DNA of 52,104 nt from Algoriphagus sp. (GTDB lineage: Bacteria > Bacteroidota > Bacteroidia > Cytophagales > Cyclobacteriaceae): the NCBI GenBank assembly GCA_023653075.1, contig JAMNXQ010000010.1:1-52104 (forward strand), written 5' to 3'. Positions 43,627 through 52,104 of this stretch are shown one piece after another. The translations under genes were made by a program, and so were the position numbers. The number at the start of each line of letters is the position of its first letter. Positions within the stretch are counted from its first letter, which is position 1. The notes under the pieces were generated by a model. The model was given only the letters and a program-made list of their open reading frames with translations. It was not told the DNA's origin and made no database searches.

Positions 43627-46608
43627 ATGAAATACTATTTGGTTTTGCTTGCAGGACTGGTCTTCACGTTGGAGTCTTTTTCACAATCTTCCCTGTACCA
43701 AACTAGTTCTCAACAAGCGCTAGATCGAGCCACTATTTTGTTTAATCAGCAGGTATTTGCTGCGAGTCTACTCGATAACGCCCAACTTATAACTTCTGAC
43801 CTATCCTATTCTCAGAAAAAACAAGCGACCCTTCAACAATCACTTTCTTCCTTACAGATGGAGCGGCCTGATGGGTTAGGATTGGTGAAGCAATTTGTTC
43901 AAGATTATGCTGGTGATCTGAGCGTAGCCCATGCTGCAATTGCATTGGGTGATTATTACTTCTATAAAAAAAGATATGCTGAGGCCATAGATGGCTATGT
44001 TTTGGTTCCACTTGGATTAGTCAATCAAGAATTGCGAGCCGATGTTACCTTTAAATTGGGATACAGCTACTTTCAGCAAAAAGAAAATGCCAAGGCTGCA
44101 ATTTATTTGGATCAAGTTAAAAATGGAAGTACTCCGGTGGCATCCGATGCCCTGTATTACAGCGGTTACATGGCGATGGAACAGGGGAATACCCCACAAG
44201 CCATTCAAGAACTACAGCTTGCCTCGAAAAGTCCATTTTACGCCTCTAAGGTACCTTTTCTGTTGACTTCACTTTATTACCAAGAAGGGAAGTATGCAGC
44301 AGTTATCGCTTACGCGGCTCCATTACTTACCTCCCAAACCGCTTTGGATCAAAAGGAAAGCATTCATTTGTATTTGGCGGAGGCCTATTATGCTTCTAAG
44401 GACTTTGCAAACGCTGCGCAGCAATACGAAGCATTTAGGTCCTTTCAGAAAAGTGAGTTGACTGCCAAAGAAAATTACAAAGCTGGGATTTCCTTTTTTG
44501 AAACTAAAATTTATCCGAAAGCCAGTGAATACCTCAAGTTGGCTGCCTTGGGAGAGCCGGATGTGGCTCAGGCAGCGAGTTACTACTTAGGGCATGCCTA
44601 TGTGCAGCAGGGTAATTTCCCATTTGCACTCAGTAGTTTTCAAGTGGCTGCTGCAAGCTCGATAGATTTAGCCATACAGGAAGAAGCCTTGTTTAATCTG
44701 GCCAAGATCAATTTACAGCGTGGATACTTTCAAGTAGCAGTCCATACCTTGGATGAGTATTTGACCAACTATCCTCGTGGAACGAGGGCTACAGAAGCAG
44801 AAACCTTTCTAGCAGAAGCCTTGCTGAATTCATCGGACTATTTGCGGGTTATAGACCAATTGGATAAGCTAAAAAACAAATCCTCTCGCATTCAAGAAGC
44901 CTACCAAAAAGTGGCGTTTTATCAGGCTATGATTTATTACCGAGATCAGAAACTGGAGCAGACGCTTTCGTATTTGACCAAATCCCAGGCTTTTCCATTC
45001 GATAAAAACCTCCTAGGGGAAACCAATTTTTGGAAAGGGGAGATCTACAGTGCACAGGGGAATTTTGGACAAGCGATCTTAGCTTACCAAGCTGCGTTGA
45101 AGCAAATTTCATCCACCTCTGCGTATGCATTGAAGGCGAGCTATGGATTGGGATATGCCTATTTTAATTCTCAAGATTATGGGGCAGCAGAAGTGCAATT
45201 TGAAGCTTACCGTACTGCTCAGCAAAATAAGCGAGAAGCATCCTATCAAGATGCCTTACTTCGATTGGGGGATTGTTTTTTTGTACAAAAGAAGTTTTCC
45301 AAAGCGGAAAATACCTTTCGACAAGCAATTGAAGAAAAAAATCCGGGACAGGATTATGCCCATTTGCAATTGGCAGTAGTATGCAATTACCAAGGGAAGA
45401 ACCAAGAAGCGATTGAGCAGCTCAATTTGTTAATTGCTAATTTCCCGGAAAGTGTTTTTAACGAAGATGCGTTTTACCAAAGAGGGCAAATCTACTTGGA
45501 AGAACTCAAGTATGCGGAAGCTATTGCCGCCTTTTCAGAATTGATTAATACGAGGTCTAATTCTCCATTTCTGCCATCGGCATTGGAGGGTAGGGCCGTG
45601 GCCAATTATTCTTTACAACGCTACAATCAGACGATCGCTGATTACAAAGTAATCCTGGAAGATCACCCTTTGGCCGAAAACTCAGAAGCTGCTTTGAAGG
45701 GGTTGCAGGAGACCTTAGCCTTGCAAGAAAAGTCGGAGGAATTTGGGGAGTACTTGCAAATCTATAAAAAGGCAAATCCTGAGTCAGGGTCAGTTCAAAC
45801 CTTGGAATATGAAGCTGCTAAAAACTTGTACCTCGATGAGAAATATGCCCTAGCAGCAAAAGCATTGGAAAATTACCTTCGTGCTTACCCTGAATCAGGA
45901 CAAAAAAGTGAAGCACTCTATTTCGCTGGAGATTCCTACATGCAAGTTGGTGAGGTATCAAAAGCTAGGGAAGTATTTATGCTGCTGGAGCAGCAAGCTC
46001 CATCACCGTATCGAATAAAAGCGTTCCTGCAACTAGGAAAAATTGAGCTAGAAGCCAAAAACTTCGCAGAGGCCTTGTTCTATTTGGAACCTATTGTGAA
46101 GCAAACAAGAACGCAGGTAGAAGAAGCAGAAGTTTTGCAAGGAATTCTAGATGCTCAATTTGGATTGGGAGATTATAGCAAGGCAATTGTGGCTGCGAAT
46201 CGATTAATTTCCTTGGGAGAAATCCTTACTGGAATTACCCCGAAGGCTCTTTTGATCAAGGGTAAATCGCATCAATTTCTGGATCAAAATTCAGAGGCGG
46301 AAGATAGTTTTGGATTCTTGCTTCAAGAATACACCACGGTAGAAGCTGCAGAAGCGCTGCTATTGTTAGCACTTCGCTATCAAGAGAAAGGGGATTTTGT
46401 GGGTTCCAATGAATTGATTTTTGATTATGCTGAAACCTTCTCCTCCTACGACTACTGGTACGGAAGTATGTTTTTACTGCTGGCAGAAAACTACATTCAG
46501 CTTGGTGAAGTATTTCAAGCCAAAGCTACCCTTCAATCTATCCTAGATCAATCCACGGATGCTACGGTGAAGGAAAAAGCAGCATCTACCCTTAAAAGCC
46601 TCAACTAG
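43627..46608 (+). CDS. Large secreted TPR-repeat protein
   Basis: A 993-residue protein with a signal peptide (LVLLAGLVFTLESFSQ) and then tetratricopeptide repeats along almost its whole length, probably more than 20 units; examples are AALGDYYFYKKRYAEAID-like, YYLGHAYVQQGNFPFALSSF, LLRLGDCFFVQKKFSKAENTF, YQRGQIYLEELKYAEAIAAF and ALYFAGDSYMQVGEVSKARE. It would form a long superhelix in the periplasm, a scaffold between inner- and outer-membrane partners. It sits 14 bases after holA and only 3 bases before the barrel gene, and the SPOR-ExbB-ExbD-TonB set follows. I infer it belongs to that envelope complex. Its length recalls the gliding/secretion TPR scaffolds, but it is not a named one. Confidence 0.85.
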   Translation: MKYYLVLLAGLVFTLESFSQSSLYQTSSQQALDRATILFNQQVFAASLLDNAQLITSDLSYSQKKQATLQQSLSSLQMERPDGLGLVKQFVQDYAGDLSVAHAAIALGDYYFYKKRYAEAIDGYVLVPLGLVNQELRADVTFKLGYSYFQQKENAKAAIYLDQVKNGSTPVASDALYYSGYMAMEQGNTPQAIQELQLASKSPFYASKVPFLLTSLYYQEGKYAAVIAYAAPLLTSQTALDQKESIHLYLAEAYYASKDFANAAQQYEAFRSFQKSELTAKENYKAGISFFETKIYPKASEYLKLAALGEPDVAQAASYYLGHAYVQQGNFPFALSSFQVAAASSIDLAIQEEALFNLAKINLQRGYFQVAVHTLDEYLTNYPRGTRATEAETFLAEALLNSSDYLRVIDQLDKLKNKSSRIQEAYQKVAFYQAMIYYRDQKLEQTLSYLTKSQAFPFDKNLLGETNFWKGEIYSAQGNFGQAILAYQAALKQISSTSAYALKASYGLGYAYFNSQDYGAAEVQFEAYRTAQQNKREASYQDALLRLGDCFFVQKKFSKAENTFRQAIEEKNPGQDYAHLQLAVVCNYQGKNQEAIEQLNLLIANFPESVFNEDAFYQRGQIYLEELKYAEAIAAFSELINTRSNSPFLPSALEGRAVANYSLQRYNQTIADYKVILEDHPLAENSEAALKGLQETLALQEKSEEFGEYLQIYKKANPESGSVQTLEYEAAKNLYLDEKYALAAKALENYLRAYPESGQKSEALYFAGDSYMQVGEVSKAREVFMLLEQQAPSPYRIKAFLQLGKIELEAKNFAEALFYLEPIVKQTRTQVEEAEVLQGILDAQFGLGDYSKAIVAANRLISLGEILTGITPKALLIKGKSHQFLDQNSEAEDSFGFLLQEYTTVEAAEALLLLALRYQEKGDFVGSNELIFDYAETFSSYDYWYGSMFLLLAENYIQLGEVFQAKATLQSILDQSTDATVKEKAASTLKSLN

Positions 46609-46611
46609 ATC

Positions 46612-48318
46612 ATGTACAGGATAGTCAAATTACTTACTTTTCTTGGGCTGTTTTGTGTGAGTATCAGCACCCTTCAATCTCAAACGAAACAGAAGGGTAG
46701 CGTTCAGGATCAGGAGTTTATTATTCAAAAAGATCGAGAGATTCGCTTGCCTAAAAAGCTGCGAAGTTTAGAAAAAGCACCTTCTTTGCCTCAGCCTAAA
46801 GCATTAGGTACACTCAGCTTTCCAGTGGCCCCATTTTTTCTGCCTCTACCAGCTGCGGCCATTAATCCAGAGCCTGCACAAATGGAATGGGAAGAGCCAA
46901 ATTTAGAGACCTATCCAGGATTGGTTCGCGTTGGCTATGGAAATTATTTGTCTCCCTTGCTCGAAGGGAGGTATCAGTCCAGTCAAGCGGAAGACTGGCA
47001 GTATGCAGCAAAAGTGTTTCACCAGAGTTTTGGTAAAGGTCCTGTGAGCTGGATGGATGAAGAAAGTAAAGAATCTCATACCGAACTTGCAGGGCAAGGA
47101 AGTTATTTTCTACCAAGTAGCGAACTCTATTCTTCTTTAAGTTTCAAAAGAAATGGCTACAGATACTACGGTGAAAATCTGGGTTTTGTAGTTCCACCTA
47201 ATGTGGATTTTGGAGGTCCAGTTTTTGATCCAAACACACAAATTCAAGGAAATTTTAAACTTGGACTTCGTGACCTTGAAAAAGTAGGGTTTCTTGGGTA
47301 TGAGGGTTTTTTGGTATTAAATGGTTTCAAAGACAGCTTTGCTGCGAGAGAGCAGGAGTTAGGGTTTCAAGGTAGGGGGACCTATAGACCATCTAAAGAC
47401 CTATCGGCTACTGTGGCTGTTTCCTATTTCACCACAGACACTCGTGATCGGGACTACGATTTAAACCGAAATTATTTGTCGTTAAGACCAGAAGGAACTT
47501 ACCACTGGGGTGACTTCAAAATTACTGCTGGATTCGAACTGGTATCAGAAAATGATTCTGTAGAAGCTTCAAAGCCTGGAATTCGCTTGTTTCCAGTAAT
47601 CAAATCTACTTACCAAATTAGGAAGAACTTAAGCGTAAATGCAGCTATCACGGGAGATGTCAAGCGAAATACGTACCGAAGCTTTGTTCAGGAAAACCCT
47701 TTTCTTGGACCAAGTAAACAGTTGTTGAATACAGTGACTAAACTGTCCTTTGCAGCTGGTGTAGATGGAATCGTTTCGGATAAGTTAGTTTATCGAGCAG
47801 GAGTTGACCTGCGTCGCCAGGCCAACCTCCATTTCTTTGTGAATTCCTTTGCGGATACTTCTCGATTTGAATTGGTTTACGACCAGGAGGCTACCGTTGT
47901 TCAGTTTAATTCCAGTGCCGAACTTTCTTTAACTGAAAAATATTCACTAGCTACTCATTTCGATTTCTTCCATTACAGCCTGTCGAATCAGCAAGTGGCC
48001 TGGCACCGACCAAGTTGGATCCTACAGGTAACTAATCGGTATAGCCCATTCAAAAAGTTAAACCTTCAGGCTAGCCTTCAAGTAATGGGGGGATTGCAAG
48101 CAAGAGGATTCGGAGTTATTGAAACCAGACCAATTAAAGCCGAAGTAGTCAAACTTCCAGCATTGGTTGATCTCCAATTCAATCTGGATTATGCAATTTC
48201 TTCACGGCTCGCCGTATTTGCCTCTGGGAGTAACATCTTGAATCGAAGCAATACTCGTTGGTTGAATTACCCAATACGAGGAATTCAAGGAGTTGGGGGA
48301 CTTAGTTTCAAATTTTAG
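46612..48318 (+). CDS. Outer-membrane beta-barrel protein, TonB-dependent-receptor-like without plug
   Basis: A 568-residue protein with a signal peptide (TFLGLFCVSISTLQSQ). About residues 100-568 alternate in the pattern of antiparallel barrel strands, and the protein ends in Phe (GVGGLSFKF), as outer-membrane proteins usually do. The sequence recalls the barrel part of TonB-dependent receptors (SRLAVFASGSNILNRSNTRW near the end), but there is no plug domain, no TonB box that I can see and no carboxypeptidase-like repeat. About 75 residues, proline-rich, precede the barrel (KAPSLPQPKALGTLSFPVAP). It starts three bases after the TPR gene, so the two are surely co-expressed. Confidence 0.8.
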   Translation: MYRIVKLLTFLGLFCVSISTLQSQTKQKGSVQDQEFIIQKDREIRLPKKLRSLEKAPSLPQPKALGTLSFPVAPFFLPLPAAAINPEPAQMEWEEPNLETYPGLVRVGYGNYLSPLLEGRYQSSQAEDWQYAAKVFHQSFGKGPVSWMDEESKESHTELAGQGSYFLPSSELYSSLSFKRNGYRYYGENLGFVVPPNVDFGGPVFDPNTQIQGNFKLGLRDLEKVGFLGYEGFLVLNGFKDSFAAREQELGFQGRGTYRPSKDLSATVAVSYFTTDTRDRDYDLNRNYLSLRPEGTYHWGDFKITAGFELVSENDSVEASKPGIRLFPVIKSTYQIRKNLSVNAAITGDVKRNTYRSFVQENPFLGPSKQLLNTVTKLSFAAGVDGIVSDKLVYRAGVDLRRQANLHFFVNSFADTSRFELVYDQEATVVQFNSSAELSLTEKYSLATHFDFFHYSLSNQQVAWHRPSWILQVTNRYSPFKKLNLQASLQVMGGLQARGFGVIETRPIKAEVVKLPALVDLQFNLDYAISSRLAVFASGSNILNRSNTRWLNYPIRGIQGVGGLSFKF

Positions 48319-48337
48319 ATTAGACAGGGGTAAAGGG

Positions 48338-48368
48338 TTGGGCATTACCTAGTTTTAAGTTAGTTTCG
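48338..48368 (+). promoter_or_regulatory. Candidate promoter for the SPOR-exbB-exbD-tonB-folC genes
   Basis: TTG (48338-48340) is followed after exactly 20 bases by TAGTTTCG (48361-48368), one mismatch from TAnnTTTG. The leader would be only about 12 bases before the ATG at 48387. It would let the motor genes be transcribed apart from the TPR and barrel genes. Confidence 0.45.
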
Positions 48369-48386
48369 TGTCTTCTCATTAGCATT

Positions 48387-49181
48387 ATGGCAGAAAAAGA
48401 ATCCAGTTCCAAACAATGGTCAGATCCCAAGGATTTTGGTCTTCCTTTTGTAGAAATCACACCCCTAACTAGCACAAAGGCTAAAGCTAAGGCAAAAGAA
48501 ATTCAACCTGTTCCTGTAATTCCTGTTGATGAACCTCCAAAAGTAGCCGTAGCCCCAAAGCAGGAAAAGAAAAAGGAAACCAAGCAAATTCGACCGATGT
48601 CTCCACCGCAGGCTCCGTCTGCTAAGAAGCAGGTATCAAAAACTTGGGTTTGGGTGGTTGTTTTTGCATTTTTAGGCGCTATTTCAGTGATTGTGTGGCA
48701 ATTACAGTTCGGATCTCTTTTGAGCTCAGACCTTGGGGACCAGAGCAAAAAAGAACTTGCTCAAAAATTACCTGAAGAGAAAAAAGCCAATGTAGAAGTT
48801 ACTCCAGTACCTATCACAGACTCCCTAGCAAAAGGAGATTCCTTGGCTGCAATAGGTGCAACGACAAATTTGGTAACAGCTGCTAATTCTGGTACAACTA
48901 TTGCCTCAACAAACCCAGTGAACCTAATTGCAATTACTTCCAAAGGGGATAAAAAGCGATTTTTCCTAGTGATTGCAAGTTTGCCTAAAGAAACGCTAAT
49001 TCAAGATTTTGCATCAAAAATGAGTACAAAACCTACCGCGATGTATTTGATTACGCCTTACACAGACAGCCCAAATTACCGTCTAGCGATCGGTAAATTT
49101 GACAGCTGGAATGCAGCTTCAGAGGAATTGGCCAAAGTAAAATCCCAATACGCTGCTGATTTATGGATCTTGAACTATTGA
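48387..49181 (+). CDS. SPOR-domain membrane protein
   Basis: A 264-residue protein with a cytosolic N-terminal half rich in Lys and Pro, a single membrane span around residues 90-112 (WVWVVVFAFLGAISVIVWQL), a periplasmic linker rich in Thr and Ala, and a C-terminal SPOR domain (about 185-264: FFLVIASLPKETLIQDFASK to YAADLWILNY). SPOR domains bind denuded peptidoglycan, often at division sites. The stop overlaps the exbB start (TGATG). Its position next to an ExbB/ExbD/TonB set suggests it anchors the complex to the cell wall. Confidence 0.85.
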   Translation: MAEKESSSKQWSDPKDFGLPFVEITPLTSTKAKAKAKEIQPVPVIPVDEPPKVAVAPKQEKKKETKQIRPMSPPQAPSAKKQVSKTWVWVVVFAFLGAISVIVWQLQFGSLLSSDLGDQSKKELAQKLPEEKKANVEVTPVPITDSLAKGDSLAAIGATTNLVTAANSGTTIASTNPVNLIAITSKGDKKRFFLVIASLPKETLIQDFASKMSTKPTAMYLITPYTDSPNYRLAIGKFDSWNAASEELAKVKSQYAADLWILNY

Positions 49182-49870
49182 TGACGATGCTGTTACAAAC
49201 TCTTGCAGTTGATTCCGTGGCCACTGTGCCAGCTGCTGTCGAAGCCACTTCCCAATCCATTGGTTTGCTAGACCTTTTGATTAAAGGAGGTTATATGATG
49301 ATTCCGCTCTACGGGTTGTTTGTATTGGCGATTTTCATCTTTGTCCAAAAGCTTTTGGTAATCAAAAAGGCATCCAAAACACCTGGACATTTGATGGATC
49401 AGGTCAAAGTATTGGTGCAAAGTGGTCAAGTAGAAAAGGCCAAAATGCTTTGTGCAGGGGACAATACCCCTGTGGCCAATATGATTTCCAAGGGAATTGA
49501 TCGTATTGGGTCGCCCTTGAAAAATATTGAGGTAGCTATTGAGAATGTTGGCAAACTGGAAATTTACAAGCTGGAAAAAAATCTAGGTGTACTAGCTACG
49601 GTTTCCGGTGCTGCCCCCATGATCGGGTTTCTAGGAACGGTAACGGGGATGATTCAAGCCTTTATTTCCATTGCTCAGGAAGATGGGATGGTATCACCCA
49701 AACTGCTTTCATCTGGGATTTACGAAGCCATGATTACTACTGCAGCCGGCCTAGTCGTGGGAATTGTAGCCTATTTGGGATACAACTATTTGGTGACCCA
49801 GGTATCCAAATTGGTCCACCATATGGAATATACTTCTATTGAATTTATTGACCTTCTCCAGGATAAATAA
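49181..49870 (+). CDS. exbB: ExbB/TolQ/MotA-type proton channel
   Basis: A 229-residue inner-membrane motor protein. Three spans are visible: GGYMMIPLYGLFVLAIFIF (about 30-50), VSGAAPMIGFLGTVTGMIQA (about 135-160) and the third near TTAAGLVVGIVAYLGYNYL. The second and third carry the small-residue-rich Gly/Thr pattern of the proton path. The ATG at 49181 gives TGATG coupling to the SPOR gene; an ATG at 49163 overlaps more and is less likely. The gene for the ExbD partner follows after two bases. The protein couples proton flow to the TonB-like protein, but whether it serves a receptor or some other complex is not known. Confidence 0.92.
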   Translation: MTMLLQTLAVDSVATVPAAVEATSQSIGLLDLLIKGGYMMIPLYGLFVLAIFIFVQKLLVIKKASKTPGHLMDQVKVLVQSGQVEKAKMLCAGDNTPVANMISKGIDRIGSPLKNIEVAIENVGKLEIYKLEKNLGVLATVSGAAPMIGFLGTVTGMIQAFISIAQEDGMVSPKLLSSGIYEAMITTAAGLVVGIVAYLGYNYLVTQVSKLVHHMEYTSIEFIDLLQDK

Positions 49871-49872
49871 GC

Positions 49873-50265
49873 ATGGGACTGCAGCAAAAAAATAAAGTAG
49901 ATGCTTCTTTCAGCATGTCCTCCATGACGGACATTATTTTTCTTTTGCTTATTTTTTTCATGCTCACCTCATCCTTCATTACCCCATCTGGACTTTCGGT
50001 CAATTTACCCTCCAGTGAAACCTCTGACATTGTGATGCAAGAGGTGACCGTTTCGGTGACGAGGGATTTGCAATTTTCGGTCAATGATCAACTCACGACT
50101 CGTGAGCAATTGAAGAATGTATTAACTCCATTATTGGAGGGCAAAAAAGGTCAGGTAGTCCTGCATTTGGACAAGGAAGTACCTGTGGAATACCTAGTAG
50201 AAATTGGGGGCATTGCAGCAGGTCTCGGTGCCAATGTGTCTATCGCTACCAAACCCTACAACTGA
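49873..50265 (+). CDS. exbD: ExbD/TolR-family protein
   Basis: A 130-residue protein with one N-terminal membrane span preceded by the conserved Asp (SMTDIIFLLLIFFMLTSSF), which carries the protonatable residue of the motor. The periplasmic domain follows (LSVNLPSSETSDIVMQEV, VVLHLDKEVPVEYLVEIGG), and the length is typical. It lies two bases after exbB, and its stop overlaps the tonB-like start (TGATG). Confidence 0.94.
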   Translation: MGLQQKNKVDASFSMSSMTDIIFLLLIFFMLTSSFITPSGLSVNLPSSETSDIVMQEVTVSVTRDLQFSVNDQLTTREQLKNVLTPLLEGKKGQVVLHLDKEVPVEYLVEIGGIAAGLGANVSIATKPYN

Positions 50266-51152
50266 TGCTCGATGTGAATTCGAATTCACTGGAACGAAAA
50301 AGTGGGATTCAATCCGCACTAGTCACATTCGTGATACAATTGCTGTTGTTCTTGGCTTTTTACTTCATGATCGTGTGGGAGCAACCCAATCCACCCACCC
50401 CAACTTATGGTTTGGAATTGAACTTGGGGTTTTCGGATTTTGGGTCAGGAGATCCATCCGAAGTACTTTCCAATACCTCCGAAATTCCTATCGCTGAAGC
50501 CCCAGCTCCAGGGGAAATTGCTCCATCAGCCCAACCGGCTGTTTCTCCAACTAACGCCTCTGCCTCAAGGGCCAAGCCAAGTACCTCCAAAGCGGTCAGT
50601 ACGCAACCTTCACCTATCAAAGGGGAGACTGTAGCTACCCCAACAACCCTGAAAGAAGAAGCCAAAGAAGTTTCGAGCAATCAGGAAGTGGAGGAACAAC
50701 CTAAGTTGGACCAGCGAGCAGTTTTTGGGGCTGGAGGTAAATCAGGGAAAGGGTCTAATCCCACTACAGTCTCTGGACAAGGAAAATCCACTGCGGCAGG
50801 GGATCAAGGAAAGCCCACAGGAACTGTAGATGGTAGAGCTTTACAAGGTTCTGGATCGGACAAAGGAACCGCTGGAGGCGCTGGCTATAGCCTTGACCTT
50901 GCAGGTTGGGATTTTGCCTCCAGGCCAAGTATCAATGACCGAGTGTCGACCCGTAACGGGCGAATTGTATTTAACATCACCGTGGATGGTTCAGGAAAAG
51001 TGGTTCAAGCACTAGTTCATGAATACAATGTTTCCAATGAGGTAGTGGCGTACTACCGTCAGGTGGTCAATCAACTGGATTTTAAAAAATCTGGAGGCTC
51101 AGCTGCTGAATTCTCCAAGGGTAAAATCACCTTTGTGATCAAGGTGGACTAA
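50265..51152 (+). CDS. TonB-like energy transducer
   Basis: A 295-residue protein with an N-terminal membrane span (about 15-37: SALVTFVIQLLLFLAFYFMI), a long Pro/Ser/Thr/Gly-rich linker of about 170 residues and a C-terminal TonB-like domain (about 225-295: GRIVFNITVDGSGKVVQALV, then KSGGSAAEFSKGKITFVIKV). The linker is long and low in charge and includes a Gly/Ser-rich stretch near residue 165, KSGKGSNPTTVSGQGKS. The domain is recognisable but divergent from the classical TonB Y-P motif. It is the last of the motor set and precedes folC by two bases. Confidence 0.82.
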   Translation: MLDVNSNSLERKSGIQSALVTFVIQLLLFLAFYFMIVWEQPNPPTPTYGLELNLGFSDFGSGDPSEVLSNTSEIPIAEAPAPGEIAPSAQPAVSPTNASASRAKPSTSKAVSTQPSPIKGETVATPTTLKEEAKEVSSNQEVEEQPKLDQRAVFGAGGKSGKGSNPTTVSGQGKSTAAGDQGKPTGTVDGRALQGSGSDKGTAGGAGYSLDLAGWDFASRPSINDRVSTRNGRIVFNITVDGSGKVVQALVHEYNVSNEVVAYYRQVVNQLDFKKSGGSAAEFSKGKITFVIKVD

Positions 51153-51154
51153 GC

Positions 51155-52104
51155 ATGAATTACGAAGAAACACTGGATTACCTGTTCAATGCATTACCCA
51201 TGTTTCAACGGGTAGGAGCATCCGCGTACAAAGCTGATTTAACGAACACGATGGCCCTTTGTACCCATTTGGGTAATCCTCAAGCGCAATTTAAATCCAT
51301 TCATGTGGCAGGTACCAATGGTAAGGGAAGTACTTCCCATTCCTTGGCATCTGTCTTTCAAGCGTCAGGCTACAAAACAGGTCTGTACACTTCACCGCAC
51401 CTGAAGTCGTTTACCGAACGAATTCGAGTAAATGGTGAAGAAATCAACAAAGAGGATGTAGTTGAATTTGTGGCTACCCACAAGGACTTTTTGGATCAGC
51501 TGCAGCCTAGTTTTTTTGAAATGACCGTGTGCTTGGCCTTTTGGTATTTTGCCAAGCATCGGGTAGACATTGCAATCATTGAGGTGGGCATGGGAGGGCG
51601 ATTGGATAGCACCAATGTGATTTCTCCCGAACTATGCGTCATTACCAGTATTGGCTTTGACCACACCCAATTTCTGGGAAATACTCTTTCCCTGATTGCC
51701 GGGGAAAAGGCAGGCGTTATCAAGCAGGGTGTACCAGTGGTGGTTAGTCAGACTCAAAAAGAAATTCAGTCCGTTTTTCTCCAAAAGGCTGCTGAAATGC
51801 AAGCCAGCCTTGTTTTTGCAGATCAGGAATGGGAGGTGATTCGAATCCAAAATTCGGATACATCCCCACTCGCTAGATTTCAGGTAAAAGGAAGAGCTGA
51901 TACTTTTGAATTGGAGTTTGACTTGAGAGGAGATTACCAGCGATACAATTTGCCTGGGATTTTGGAGGCAGTGGAACAAATGCGAAAACAAGGCTGGAAT
52001 CTCAGTATAGAGGCTCTTCAATTGGGTTTAGCTAATGTTTCAGAACAAACAGGCCTAAAAGGCAGGTGGCAGATTTTGCAAACCCAACCACTCACTATCG
52101 CCGA
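51155..52104 (+). CDS. folC: Folylpolyglutamate synthase/dihydrofolate synthase (partial, cut by window end)
   Basis: The open frame starts with the ATG at 51155 (MNYEETLDYLFNALPMFQRV) and runs off the window after 316 codons. It is the start of a Mur-ligase-type enzyme adding glutamate to folate: the P-loop is HVAGTNGKGSTSHSLA near residue 50, followed by LYTSPHLKSFTERIRVNG and the metal-site region IEVGMGGRLDSTNVI and TSIGFDHTQFLG. The product of FolC is polyglutamylated folate. It follows the tonB-like gene by two bases and probably shares its transcript. Confidence 0.95.
   Translation, partial: MNYEETLDYLFNALPMFQRVGASAYKADLTNTMALCTHLGNPQAQFKSIHVAGTNGKGSTSHSLASVFQASGYKTGLYTSPHLKSFTERIRVNGEEINKEDVVEFVATHKDFLDQLQPSFFEMTVCLAFWYFAKHRVDIAIIEVGMGGRLDSTNVISPELCVITSIGFDHTQFLGNTLSLIAGEKAGVIKQGVPVVVSQTQKEIQSVFLQKAAEMQASLVFADQEWEVIRIQNSDTSPLARFQVKGRADTFELEFDLRGDYQRYNLPGILEAVEQMRKQGWNLSIEALQLGLANVSEQTGLKGRWQILQTQPLTIA

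Noticed and set aside
1..52104. CRISPR arrays, tRNA or rRNA genes, insertion sequences, prophage
   Set aside because: I looked for regular direct repeats, tRNA-like cloverleaf arms and transposase motifs and saw none; the only repeats are protein TPR units and the short inverted repeats listed.

Overview
The window is a stretch of chromosome from a member of the Bacteroidota, most likely the order Cytophagales and close to Cyclobacteriaceae (Algoriphagus-like). This rests on several signs: a type IX secretion tail on the subtilase, a serine-palmitoyltransferase-type enzyme, a short histone-H1-like protein, DUF2911 and PIG-L/ThuA proteins, several promoters of the TTG-N19/20-TAnnTTTG type, and moderate GC. 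The assignment is inference from gene content. I saw no rRNA, tRNA, CRISPR array, insertion sequence, phage gene or replication origin.

Layout. 1-5.0 kb: an edge-truncated histone-like gene and a serine palmitoyltransferase-like gene (both minus), then biotin carboxylase, DUF1015 and maf (plus, overlapping). 5.2-11.8 kb: a small secreted protein, then a minus-strand tetR-tolC-adaptor-RND efflux operon. 11.9-15.6 kb: an NSS sodium symporter with a 36-residue membrane partner, and a GH32 fructosidase lipoprotein. 15.7-19.5 kb: rfbA, corA, a DUF3817 membrane protein, a protein resembling DNA polymerase III psi, and ThuA. 19.5-26.4 kb: a plus-strand catabolic run (DUF6807/PmoA-like, two Gfo/Idh/MocA proteins, an SDR-DUF2867 protein, an aldo/keto reductase) and a TrpF-like barrel with an altered active site. 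26.6-34.5 kb: a T9SS-exported subtilase, rpe, two envelope proteins of unknown role, gyrA and a TPR protein. 34.6-39.8 kb: PIG-L deacetylase, a 34-residue membrane protein and a sodium:solute symporter, then DUF2911. 40.0-43.6 kb: a hydroxyacid dehydrogenase, a universal stress protein, a TPR protein and holA. 43.6-52.1 kb: a large periplasmic TPR protein, an outer-membrane barrel, a SPOR protein, ExbB, ExbD, a TonB-like protein and the start of folC.

The most interesting locus is the last one. A 993-residue TPR protein and a plug-less beta-barrel sit directly upstream of a SPOR-ExbB-ExbD-TonB-like motor set, as if they form one energised envelope complex. Two transporter genes are each coupled by an ATGA overlap to a single-span micro-gene (36 and 34 codons). 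The ThuA/DUF6807/Gfo cluster looks like a carbohydrate oxidation module, and one of its oxidoreductases lacks the usual Rossmann glycine loop. All functional statements come from reading translated sequence and remembered family motifs; no searches were run.
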